Shown: positions 1 through 5,486 of the stretch, in pieces | Numbering within the stretch: position 1 is the first letter of the stretch | Layout of the letters: the number at the start of each line of letters is the position of its first letter | Assembly (NCBI GenBank): GCA_014382915.1 | Contig: JACNIV010000091.1 | Location: 1 to 5,486 of the forward strand | DNA length: 5,486 nt | DNA from: Candidatus Cloacimonadota bacterium | GTDB taxonomy: Bacteria; Cloacimonadota; Cloacimonadia; Cloacimonadales; TCS61 | Direction of reading: 5' to 3' | The notes under the pieces: generated by a model | What the model was told of the DNA's origin: nothing | Databases searched by the model: none | The model's input: only the letters and a program-made list of their open reading frames with translations | Translations under genes and position numbers: made by a program

Positions 1-329
1 GGATAGTACGCAACAAAAATAATAGCATACAGTGTATAGTTGAATACAAAGACGCTACCGACCAGGAAAAGCAAATAATGGAGATAAATACAGGGATTTA
101 CTGTTTCGATGCTCAAAGCTTGTTTTTAGCGCTTGAAAAGGTAACAAACAACAATAAGCAGAAAGAATATTATCTCACAGATACTCTTGAGATATTAAAT
201 GAAGAAAAAAAATTAGTTACTTCGGTTATTCTGGAAGATATGATCGAAGCTTCGGGAGTTAATTCCCAAAAGCAGTTATCCAACCTGGAAAATGAATTTT
301 ACAGAAGGCAGGATCATTTCGAAAATTAG
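1..329 (+). CDS. glmU: UDP-GlcNAc pyrophosphorylase, GlmU N-terminal-type, 5' partial
   Basis: This is the 3' end of a gene open from the left edge; the reading frame begins at base 3 and stops at the TAG at 327-329. The 108 visible residues match the last part of the GlmU uridyltransferase domain, which makes UDP-N-acetylglucosamine from GlcNAc-1-phosphate and UTP in the cytoplasm for cell-wall and lipopolysaccharide synthesis. Visible landmarks are the VEYKDAT stretch (Glu at 42-44, the counterpart of E. coli Glu154), EINTGIY (Asn at 87-89, counterpart of Asn169), the NNNKQKEYYLTD segment, and GVNSQKQL near the end (Asn counterpart of metal-binding Asn227). The protein stops about 20 residues after GVN, so the left-handed beta-helix acetyltransferase domain of full GlmU (about 456 residues) is absent. 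The next gene's ribosome binding site overlaps the stop codon, so this looks like a natural end, not a frameshift. A related sugar nucleotidyltransferase is possible, but the EINTG and GVN context favours GlmU. Confidence 0.88.
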   Translation, partial: IVRNKNNSIQCIVEYKDATDQEKQIMEINTGIYCFDAQSLFLALEKVTNNNKQKEYYLTDTLEILNEEKKLVTSVILEDMIEASGVNSQKQLSNLENEFYRRQDHFEN

Positions 330-337
330 GAGAAAAT

Positions 338-835
338 ATGAGTGATATCCTTTATTCACCCTGGCGGTTGAAATATGTTATTTCCAAAAAAGGAAAAGAA
401 TGCATTTTTTGCCTTAAACCTGACCGGGAGAAAGATGAAAAACACCTGATACTTTACAGGAGTAAATTAAGTTTTGTTATTATCAATACATATCCTTACA
501 ACAATGGACATCTAATGGTTGTTCCCAATCGACATGCAGCTCAGTTAACAGATCTTTCAAATGAGGAAATGAACGACCTGTTTAAAACTGTTCAACTTTG
601 CGAGAAGGTTATAAATACAGTATATTCTCCAGAGGGTATAAACGTGGGAATAAATATTGGTAAAGCTGCAGGTGCAGGAATAGATGAGCATTTACATGTT
701 CACATTGTTCCACGCTGGCTTGGAGATGCAAGTTTTATTACTTCAACAGCAGGTACTCGAGTAATTCCTGAATCCTTTGACAGGGCTTATAAGCTCTTAA
801 AAGAACAGTTTGACAATGAGAAAGACGAAAAATAA
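338..835 (+). CDS. HIT-family protein, Ap4A phosphorylase/hydrolase-like
   Basis: This 165-residue protein belongs to the histidine triad superfamily. The signature HLHVHIVPRW lies at residues 118-127; by analogy with FHIT the middle histidine (His120) would be the nucleophile that forms the nucleotidyl intermediate. Other family marks are the N-terminal SPWRLKY (7-13), a CIFC pair at 22-25 that may bind zinc, and YPYNNGHLMVVPNRH (52-66). The overall layout, with PWR near the start, NxGxNxGxxAG at about 102-112 and PRWxGDxxF after the triad, resembles the bacterial branch that includes mycobacterial Ap4A phosphorylase Rv2613c. A role in degrading dinucleoside polyphosphates is therefore likely, but the exact substrate cannot be told from sequence. 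A strong AGGAGA ribosome binding site at 328-333 overlaps the preceding stop codon and fixes the ATG start. The 3' end overlaps the next gene by 20 bases, so the genes are probably co-transcribed. Confidence 0.92.
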   Translation: MSDILYSPWRLKYVISKKGKECIFCLKPDREKDEKHLILYRSKLSFVIINTYPYNNGHLMVVPNRHAAQLTDLSNEEMNDLFKTVQLCEKVINTVYSPEGINVGINIGKAAGAGIDEHLHVHIVPRWLGDASFITSTAGTRVIPESFDRAYKLLKEQFDNEKDEK

Positions 836-1262
836 TTTGTCCCCCGCTGAGAAAAGAGCATCAATAGTAATTATTTCGTTAGTTTGTTTAATTATTATAA
901 TTGCATTCTTTCTGATCTTTAAAAAAAAAGAAAATAAAATAACAGAAGATAAAATCCCGGTAACATCTTTGAAACTTACCATATTAAACGGATGCGGTTT
1001 TGACGGAGCAGCCAAAGATGTTAAGGAATTTCTTATAAATAAAGATGTCCGGAATCTGGATATAATCGCCTGGAAAAATGTGGAAAGGAATATGTTCATT
1101 TACGATAAGACTATAATTGTCGTGAAAAAGAATGATCAAAAAAAATTAGAATATTTAATGAAAATTACTGGTATCGATAGAAGAATATATGCATTAGATG
1201 CAAATACAATTGAAGATATGCAGATTATTCTGGGCAATGATTATAATAAATACTTTAAATAA
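816..1262 (+). CDS. single-pass membrane protein with LytR_C domain
   Basis: This is a 148-residue protein with a short basic N-terminus, one hydrophobic segment at about residues 16-35 (run of I, L, V, F) followed by a lysine-rich KKK stretch, and a C-terminal domain from about 51 to 143. That domain has the LytR_C (LytR/CpsA/Psr C-terminal) pattern: LKLTILNGCGFDGAAKDV at the start and MQIILGNDY at the end, which correspond to the family's ILNGTGxxGxA and VTVILGxDY. The basic residues on both sides make topology uncertain, but an inner-membrane anchor with an extracytoplasmic domain is likely. The LCP phosphotransferase domain that often accompanies LytR_C is missing, so no enzyme activity is predicted; a cell-envelope binding role is inference. 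ATG at 816 was chosen; a TTG at 810 would add two residues. Neither has a strong Shine-Dalgarno, and the 20-base overlap with the HIT gene suggests translational coupling. A run of nine A bases (921-929) encodes the juxtamembrane lysines. Confidence 0.8.
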   Translation: MRKTKNNLSPAEKRASIVIISLVCLIIIIAFFLIFKKKENKITEDKIPVTSLKLTILNGCGFDGAAKDVKEFLINKDVRNLDIIAWKNVERNMFIYDKTIIVVKKNDQKKLEYLMKITGIDRRIYALDANTIEDMQIILGNDYNKYFK

Positions 1263-1263
1263 A

Positions 1264-1269
1264 TAGGAG
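1264..1269 (+). promoter_or_regulatory. ribosome binding site of rsfS, supports TTG start
   Basis: TAGGAG lies eight bases before a TTG codon at 1278. No in-frame ATG occurs near the expected N-terminus of RsfS, so this site is the main reason for choosing the TTG start. The site lies directly after the stop codon of the LytR_C gene. Confidence 0.7.
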
Positions 1270-1277
1270 CAATAAAT

Positions 1278-1637
1278 TTGGATCATAAAGAAAGTGTAGA
1301 AAAAATAATCGAATGGGCTGCCGATAAAAAAGCTGAAGATATAATTCATCTCGATGTAAAAGGTAAAACCGATTTCACCGACTCAATTATTATTTGCAAT
1401 GGAACAGCTGAACTACATGTTAGGGCAATTGCGGACCATATTCTGCAAAAAGCAAAAGAAAACAGCATCCAGTCATTATCTGTGGAAGGAATGAACACAG
1501 CCTCCTGGATACTCATTGATCTGGCAGATATTATTATTCATATTTTTAATATTGAAAAAAGGAACTATTATAAAATTGAGGATATATATAAAATAGCACC
1601 TAAAGCAAGAGGGAAAATAGAACCCACTCATGATTAA
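1278..1637 (+). CDS. rsfS: ribosome silencing factor RsfS
   Basis: This 119-residue protein belongs to the RsfS/Iojap/DUF143 family, which binds ribosomal protein uL14 on the large subunit and blocks joining of the subunits when nutrients are short. Family landmarks are ADKKAEDIIHLDVKGKTDFTD (residues 15-35), ICNGTAELHVRAIADHI (39-55, the counterpart of the usual SGNSxRQVxAIAD), and VEGMNTASWILIDLADIIIHIF (69-90) followed by EKRNYYKIEDIY. The invariant Trp77, Asp81, Asp84 and His88 are present; the usual glycine before the second aspartate is alanine here (LAD for LGD or YGD). Length is typical. Translation starts at TTG, with TAGGAG eight bases upstream. It lies 15 bases after the LytR_C gene and its last eight bases overlap argS, so it is probably in the same transcript. 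A LytR/LytR_C gene beside rsfS is a recurrent arrangement in bacteria, which supports both calls. Confidence 0.95.
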   Translation: MDHKESVEKIIEWAADKKAEDIIHLDVKGKTDFTDSIIICNGTAELHVRAIADHILQKAKENSIQSLSVEGMNTASWILIDLADIIIHIFNIEKRNYYKIEDIYKIAPKARGKIEPTHD

Positions 1638-3282
1638 GAAAAAAATTTTCCAAGATATTAAGAAAACTTTAAAAAAGCTCAACTATAAATTCGTTGAGAA
1701 TTTTACAGTGGAAGTTCCCAATAATGTTGAGCATGGCGATTTTTCTACAAACGTAGCCCTTCTAAACGCAAAGAAGAATAAACTTAAACCACGTGAAATG
1801 GCAGAAAATATTATTGAAGTGTTTTCCAGAAAAAAAGACTATGAGTCAGCCGAAGTTGCTGGACCTGGTTTTATTAATTTCCGTCTGTCAAACAGTCTTT
1901 ACCATAAAGCTCTGGTTGATATTGTTAAAAACAAAAAAAAATACGGCTCTTCAAATTACGGTAAAAGAAAAAAGGTCCTTTTAGAGTTCATCAGTGCCAA
2001 CCCTACCGGACCTCTCAATGTAGTCAACGCACGGGCAGGTGTTTATGGTGATACGCTTTACAGAATAATGAACTATGTGGGTTTTAAGGCATTCCGTGAG
2101 TTTTATGTTAACGATGCCGGTAACCAAGTAGACATTCTGGCAGAATCCTTGGAATTACGCTACAGGGAATTACATGGTGAACATCTTCATGAGTTTCCTT
2201 CTGAAGCATATCACGGTGAATATGTTAAAGAACTGGCTATCAAGTTGAATGCGATTGATGGTTCTAAACTATTTCATATTGCAGAAAAAGACCGATTCGA
2301 GCGCATGAGGGATTTTGCCCTGGAAGAAATCCATATCATGCAGGTTAACAGTCTGGATAAATTTGGTGTTAAATTTGATAACTGGATGTCTGAAAGGAAA
2401 TTAAGACAGGAAGGGATTCTGGAAGAAGCTCTCAGTTATCTTGCCGAAGCACACTGTACCTATGAAAAAGATGAAGCTATCTGGTTTTCTTCCTCTCAGT
2501 TCGGAGACGAAAAGGATAGAGTACTTATTAAAACAGATGGTAATCCCACTTATCTTGTTCCCGATATTGCTTACCACCTTACAAAGTATCAAAGAGGTTT
2601 TGATATTATTATCGATGTATTAGGACCTGACCATCACGGGCATGTCTCCAAATTGAAAGCTGCCATTGAAGCTTTAAAACTGGATGTAAATAAACTTGAA
2701 GTTGTTTATTTGCAGCACATCAATCTCCTGGAAGAAGGTGAGATCGTTAAAATGTCCAAACGTGCTGGTTTAATCGTTACCATGGACGACCTCATCAAAG
2801 AAGTTGGTAGAGATGCAGCACGTTATTTCTTCCTGAATCGAAAACCCAGTGCACATCTCGATTTCGATCTGGATCTGGCAAAAAAGAAATCCAGCGAAAA
2901 CCCGGTTTATTACTGCCAGTATGCACATGCCAGAATTAACAGTATCCTGAAAAAAGCGAAAAAAGCTAAATTTGATCTCAAGACTTTCGATGTAAAATTC
3001 TTGAAAAAACTAAAACAGGAAGATGAAATAAATATTATTAAAAAAATGCTCGAACTTCCATCTATCCTGATAGCAAGTGCAGAACACCGCGAACCGCACA
3101 GATTAGCAATCTATGTTCACGAACTGGCTGGAATGTTCCATAAATATTATGCAAAATTCAAAGTTATCGATGAAGCTAATGTAGAACTCAGCTTAAGCAG
3201 GTTATATCTGATCTCCGTTGTTAAAAATGTCATTGATATTTCACTTTGTTTGATGGGAATTTCCGCACCTGAAAAAATGTAG
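1630..3282 (+). CDS. argS: arginyl-tRNA synthetase with altered HIGH motif
   Basis: This complete 550-residue class I synthetase attaches arginine to tRNA-Arg in the cytoplasm. In order it shows the N-terminal Add-1 domain (about 1-90, with EHGDFSTNVA at 34-43 and GPGFINF at 78-84), the catalytic Rossmann domain with SANPTGPL (122-129), FYVNDAGNQVD (158-168), GPDHHGHVSKLKAA (332-345), the KMSKRAG loop (374-380) and DAARYFFL (395-402), then HLDFDLDLAKKKSSENPVYY. The C-terminal DALR anticodon-binding domain spans about 428-550 and ends in the typical SAPEKM. The odd point is the HIGH signature: after PTGPL the protein reads N130-V131-V132-N133 instead of H-x-G-H, while the following Arg135, Gly140 and Asp141 are conserved. 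Length and every other motif are normal, so the enzyme is presumably functional. The ATG overlaps the end of rsfS by eight bases and has no good Shine-Dalgarno, so coupled translation is likely. Confidence 0.96.
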   Translation: MIKKKIFQDIKKTLKKLNYKFVENFTVEVPNNVEHGDFSTNVALLNAKKNKLKPREMAENIIEVFSRKKDYESAEVAGPGFINFRLSNSLYHKALVDIVKNKKKYGSSNYGKRKKVLLEFISANPTGPLNVVNARAGVYGDTLYRIMNYVGFKAFREFYVNDAGNQVDILAESLELRYRELHGEHLHEFPSEAYHGEYVKELAIKLNAIDGSKLFHIAEKDRFERMRDFALEEIHIMQVNSLDKFGVKFDNWMSERKLRQEGILEEALSYLAEAHCTYEKDEAIWFSSSQFGDEKDRVLIKTDGNPTYLVPDIAYHLTKYQRGFDIIIDVLGPDHHGHVSKLKAAIEALKLDVNKLEVVYLQHINLLEEGEIVKMSKRAGLIVTMDDLIKEVGRDAARYFFLNRKPSAHLDFDLDLAKKKSSENPVYYCQYAHARINSILKKAKKAKFDLKTFDVKFLKKLKQEDEINIIKKMLELPSILIASAEHREPHRLAIYVHELAGMFHKYYAKFKVIDEANVELSLSRLYLISVVKNVIDISLCLMGISAPEKM

Positions 3283-3304
3283 TAAGATAACCATTTCTTG
3301 TTTT

Positions 3305-3802
3305 ATGGAAAAATTATTAATTCTTTCTGATACTCACAGGAACCAGAAACTCCTAAGACAAGCTGTTACAAATGAAAGCGGATTAACTCACATATTCCAT
3401 CTGGGTGATAACTACGAAGATATGGATGAAAATCCTGACCTTCTGGAAAACAAAAAATTAAATAAAGTCCCCGGTATCTTCCATGCTGGTTACATCGATG
3501 GTTCCATTCCTGCCATTCAAGAAATATCTCTCACAGGATGGAATTTCCTGCTGGTGCATAATGTGAACGATTTGAAAAAAATCTCAACCCATATAGATTT
3601 CGTGCTTTTCGGTCATACTCATAATTGGTCTTACGATATAAAAAATAAAATCCATTTTTTGAATCCTGGGCACTTGAAAAGTAAAAAAGATAGAAAAAGA
3701 AAAGCTACTTATATTGTAATGGACATTTCGGATAAAGTAGTACAAATTTACTTTAAGGGAATAAACGGAAAAGTAATCAATTCTGAAATAGTTGAAAAAT
3801 AA
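3305..3802 (+). CDS. YfcE/MJ0936-like calcineurin-type phosphoesterase
   Basis: This 165-residue protein has the small metallophosphoesterase fold of the YfcE/MJ0936 group, two-metal phosphodiesterases whose natural substrates are mostly unknown. Visible motifs are ILSDTH (residues 6-11, ligands Asp9 and His11), HLGD (32-35, Asp35), LLVHN (82-86, His85), FGHTH (102-106, His104 and His106) and LNPGH (119-123). The usual GN(C/H)D motif, whose asparagine bridges toward the metals, is not present; at its place the protein reads VPGIFHAGYIDGSIP (55-69). Such a VPGI-type segment may define a subfamily, but with one ligand missing the activity is less certain. The N-terminus lacks a signal peptide, so it is cytoplasmic. 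The start ATG, 22 bases after argS, has no recognisable Shine-Dalgarno; it is chosen because the DxH motif begins only nine residues in. The substrate cannot be predicted from this context. Confidence 0.85.
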   Translation: MEKLLILSDTHRNQKLLRQAVTNESGLTHIFHLGDNYEDMDENPDLLENKKLNKVPGIFHAGYIDGSIPAIQEISLTGWNFLLVHNVNDLKKISTHIDFVLFGHTHNWSYDIKNKIHFLNPGHLKSKKDRKRKATYIVMDISDKVVQIYFKGINGKVINSEIVEK

Positions 3803-3837
3803 ATGTAACATAATTAGTTAGTTAGTATTAATTTTTT

Positions 3838-3842
3838 GGAGG
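3838..3842 (+). promoter_or_regulatory. ribosome binding site of moxR, supports GTG start
   Basis: A strong GGAGG lies four bases before the GTG at 3847, the only good start near the expected MoxR N-terminus. The spacing is short. The ATG at 3845 is in another frame and is followed at once by TGA, so it cannot be the start. The next in-frame ATG (3877) would remove ten residues and has no comparable site. Confidence 0.7.
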
Positions 3843-3846
3843 AAAT

Positions 3847-4833
3847 GTGAAAATAGAAGAGATCAATAAAAAAGTTATGGAAAAAAGCCAGGTTATCGAC
3901 AGGATAAAAGAGGAAGCCGGTAAGGTTATCGTGGGACAGGAATACATGATCAAACGTATGCTGGTTGGTCTTTTAGCAGATGGGCACATCCTGTTGGAAG
4001 GGGTGCCTGGTTTGGCTAAAACCTTAGCTGTAAGCACAATGGCAAGTACAATTAATGCCACTTTCAAGCGTATCCAGTTTACACCCGACCTACTTCCTGC
4101 CGATCTGGTGGGAACCCTTGTCTATAATCAGAAGACCACCGAGTTCGTTCCCAAAAAAGGTCCTCTTTTTGCTAATTTTATTTTAGCAGATGAGATCAAC
4201 AGGGCACCGGCAAAAGTACAGTCGGCTTTACTGGAATCCATGCAGGAAAGACAGATAACCATTGGTGACACAACCTATCCTCTTCCCACTCCATTCCTGG
4301 TGATGGCTACCCAGAATCCCATTGAACAGGAAGGAACATATCCCCTGCCGGAAGCTCAAGTAGATCGTTTTATGCTCAAATTACTAATTAATTATCCTTC
4401 CCGCGATGAGGAATACAATATTATGGAACGTATGGTAGCTAAAGCAGAAATTCCCGTTAAAGCAGTTGTTAAACCAAAAGATATAATCGAAATGAGAAAA
4501 TTGATCAATGACATCTACATGGAAAATAAAATAAAAGATTACATCCTGGATCTTGTTTTTGCCACTCGTGAACCTGACAAATTCAAAAATTTACATGAAC
4601 TTTCCAACCTCATAGAATGCGGAGCTTCTCCCCGTGCTTCCATTTACCTGGCGCAAGCAGCTAAAGCACATGCTTTCCTGGAGCATCGCGGATATGTTAC
4701 TCCCGACGATATCAAAGCTATCGGTAAAGATGTATTGCGTCACCGTATAATCTTAACCTATGAAGCCGAAGCCGAACAGATAACCCAGGAAGATATTGTA
4801 AGTAAGCTTTTTGATGAAATCGAAGTACCGTAA
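3847..4833 (+). CDS. moxR: MoxR-family AAA+ ATPase
   Basis: This complete 328-residue protein is an AAA+ ATPase of the MoxR family, which is thought to act as a chaperone-like remodelling motor, often together with von Willebrand factor A-type partners. Motifs in order: Walker A GVPGLAKT (residues 52-59), Walker B FILADE (111-116) followed by INRAPAKVQSALLESMQE, sensor 1 ATQNP (154-158), the PLPEAQVDRF segment (167-176) with the conserved arginine 174, and the sensor 2 region GASPRAS (259-265). The C-terminal part (about 230-328) forms the usual helical lid domain. Length is typical and no key residue is missing. Translation starts at GTG with GGAGG upstream. The gene lies 44 bases after the phosphoesterase and 72 bases before a DUF58 gene, its classic partner. 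The target of this particular MoxR is not visible; envelope or stress functions reported for related loci are only an analogy. Confidence 0.96.
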   Translation: MKIEEINKKVMEKSQVIDRIKEEAGKVIVGQEYMIKRMLVGLLADGHILLEGVPGLAKTLAVSTMASTINATFKRIQFTPDLLPADLVGTLVYNQKTTEFVPKKGPLFANFILADEINRAPAKVQSALLESMQERQITIGDTTYPLPTPFLVMATQNPIEQEGTYPLPEAQVDRFMLKLLINYPSRDEEYNIMERMVAKAEIPVKAVVKPKDIIEMRKLINDIYMENKIKDYILDLVFATREPDKFKNLHELSNLIECGASPRASIYLAQAAKAHAFLEHRGYVTPDDIKAIGKDVLRHRIILTYEAEAEQITQEDIVSKLFDEIEVP

Positions 4834-4851
4834 ACCTTCTAAACCAGAATC

Positions 4852-4884
4852 TCGAGTCGTTGTCGCAAGCTCCTTACGACTCGA
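4852..4884 (+). repeat. palindromic hairpin element between moxR and the DUF58 gene
   Basis: TCGAGTCGT at 4852-4860 is the exact reverse complement of ACGACTCGA at 4876-4884, a perfect 9-bp stem around a 15-base loop (4861-4875). The loop contains GTCG again, so an alternative register with the right arm is possible, and AAGCTCCTT in the loop can form a 3-bp mini-stem. The element is visibly richer in G and C than its surroundings. It starts 18 bases after the moxR stop and ends 21 bases before the DUF58 start. There is no T-run after it on either strand, so it does not look like an intrinsic terminator. A dispersed REP-like element or an mRNA processing or stability structure fits better. 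No second copy is present in this window, so a repeat family is not shown here. Confidence 0.6.
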
Positions 4885-4905
4885 AAATAGTTTCGTGGAT
4901 AAAAA

Positions 4906-5486
4906 ATGGAAACATCGGAAATAATTAAAAGAATAAGGAAGATAGAAATTACTACCAGGAATCTGGTTTCAGAACTTTTTTCCGGTGAATACCACAGTCT
5001 GTTCAAAGGTCAGGGACTGGAATTTTCGGAAGTTCGGGAATACCAGGAAGGCGATAGTTTTCGTCAGATCGATTGGAATGTTACAGCCCGGCATGGCTAT
5101 CCCTACATCAAGAAATTTGAGGAAACCCGGGAATTGAACGTAATGTTCCTGGTTGACAGCAGTGCTTCTACGCTATTCGGAACCAGGAATTACCTAAAAT
5201 CGGAATTCATTACAGAGGTCACAGCAGTACTATCGTTCTCTGCTCTTTCCAATAATGATAAAGTAGGTTTGCTGCTTTTTACCGATGAAGTGGAAAAGTA
5301 TATTCCGCCACGTAAAGGTAAGAAATCAGCGCTCCGCATCTTACGGGACATTCTCTATTTCGAACCCCAAAATGTGAAAACCGATATCAATAAAGCTGCA
5401 GAATACATCTACCGTTTAATCAAGAAACGAAGCATTATTTTTATTATTTCCGATTTTCTGGATAAAGATTATGAAAACAGCTTGCA
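4906..5486 (+). CDS. DUF58 family protein, 3' partial
   Basis: This gene is open at the right edge; 193 codons plus two bases are visible. It is a DUF58-domain protein, the common partner of MoxR ATPases. The hallmark segment is at residues 43-61: VREYQEGDSFRQIDWNVTAR, with Arg44, Gly49, Asp50, Arg53, Asp56 and Trp57, followed by PYIKKFEETRE. Next comes a von Willebrand factor A-like fold: FLVDSSAS (81-88) gives the DxSxS metal-ion-dependent adhesion motif, and FIISDFL (179-185) is a later core strand. There is no signal peptide or membrane segment in the visible part, so this is the short cytoplasmic type of DUF58 protein rather than the membrane-anchored type. Its biochemical role is not established; binding to MoxR is inferred from gene pairing. 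The ATG at 4906 has only a weak TGGA upstream (4896-4899). Its 5' leader contains the hairpin at 4852-4884. Membrane VWA or Bat-like genes may follow outside the window. Confidence 0.93.
   Translation, partial: METSEIIKRIRKIEITTRNLVSELFSGEYHSLFKGQGLEFSEVREYQEGDSFRQIDWNVTARHGYPYIKKFEETRELNVMFLVDSSASTLFGTRNYLKSEFITEVTAVLSFSALSNNDKVGLLLFTDEVEKYIPPRKGKKSALRILRDILYFEPQNVKTDINKAAEYIYRLIKKRSIIFIISDFLDKDYENSL

Noticed and set aside
754..761. Palindrome ACTCGAGT within the HIT gene as a second copy of the hairpin element
   Set aside because: It shares only a short TCGAG core with the element at 4852-4884 and lies in coding sequence, so it does not show a repeat family.
797..1099. Minus-strand open frame of 100 codons with hydrophobic stretches
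   Set aside because: It is antisense to the LytR_C gene. Its hydrophobic and phenylalanine-rich look comes from reading lysine-rich AT-rich codons backwards, and the plus-strand frame has a recognisable domain.
2401..2623. Overlapping open frames on both strands inside argS
   Set aside because: They match no family and sit within the conserved catalytic domain of ArgS, which explains the open frames.
3792..3820. Possible promoter before moxR: TTGAAA at 3792-3797 with TAGTTA 17 bases later
   Set aside because: The -10 match is poor and the -35 lies in the end of the phosphoesterase gene; in DNA this AT-rich such matches occur by chance.
3814..3825. Three tandem TTAG units in the gap before moxR
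   Set aside because: Twelve bases of simple sequence in an AT-rich spacer is too little to support a functional or variable repeat.
3845..3850. ATG at 3845 as an alternative start or mini-ORF before moxR
   Set aside because: It is followed at once by TGA and is out of frame with MoxR; with no length it cannot be called a gene, and overlap with GTG is likely incidental.
3828..4067. Minus-strand open frame whose start resembles a signal peptide
   Set aside because: It lies antisense to the Walker A region of moxR. The plus-strand protein is clearly conserved, so this is a shadow frame.
4852..4884. Hairpin after moxR as an intrinsic terminator
   Set aside because: The stem is followed by AAAATAG on the plus strand and has no T-run on the minus strand either; the loop is long, and the downstream gene is a natural operon partner.

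Overview
The window is AT-rich bacterial DNA with every recognisable gene on the plus strand. It holds eight genes, six complete and one cut at each end. Gene spacing is tight: two pairs overlap, two gaps are under 16 bases, and the largest gap is 72 bases. No RNA gene, insertion sequence, CRISPR array, attachment site or intrinsic terminator is visible. The housekeeping content, lysine/asparagine-rich proteins and gene order would fit a low-GC, Gram-negative-type lineage such as Cloacimonadota. That placement is an impression from gene order and protein style, not a demonstrated assignment.

Left part (1-3282): five genes read like one operon. They are the end of a GlmU-type UDP-GlcNAc pyrophosphorylase without the acetyltransferase domain, a HIT-family nucleotide phosphorylase/hydrolase, a small membrane-anchored LytR_C-domain protein, the ribosome silencing factor RsfS (TTG start), and arginyl-tRNA synthetase. 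The theme is cell-wall precursor supply, nucleotide housekeeping and translation. The ArgS protein is full length and has a normal KMSKR loop, but its HIGH signature reads N-V-V-N, so both histidines and the glycine are replaced. This is the most striking observation in the window.

Middle (3305-3802): a YfcE/MJ0936-like calcineurin-type phosphoesterase follows ArgS by 22 bases. It lacks the usual GN(C/H)D metal-binding motif.

Right part (3847-5486): a MoxR-family AAA+ ATPase (GTG start) and the first 193 codons of a DUF58 protein form the well-known MoxR-DUF58 pair, which is often followed by von Willebrand factor A and TPR proteins (Bat-type loci). Between them lies a perfect 9-bp inverted repeat around a 15-base loop, with no T-run. 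It looks like a REP-like palindromic element or an mRNA structure rather than a terminator.

I did not find a clear previously undescribed multi-gene system. The observations worth following are motif-level oddities in ArgS and the phosphoesterase, the single-domain GlmU-like protein, the orphan LytR_C protein and the moxR-DUF58 hairpin.
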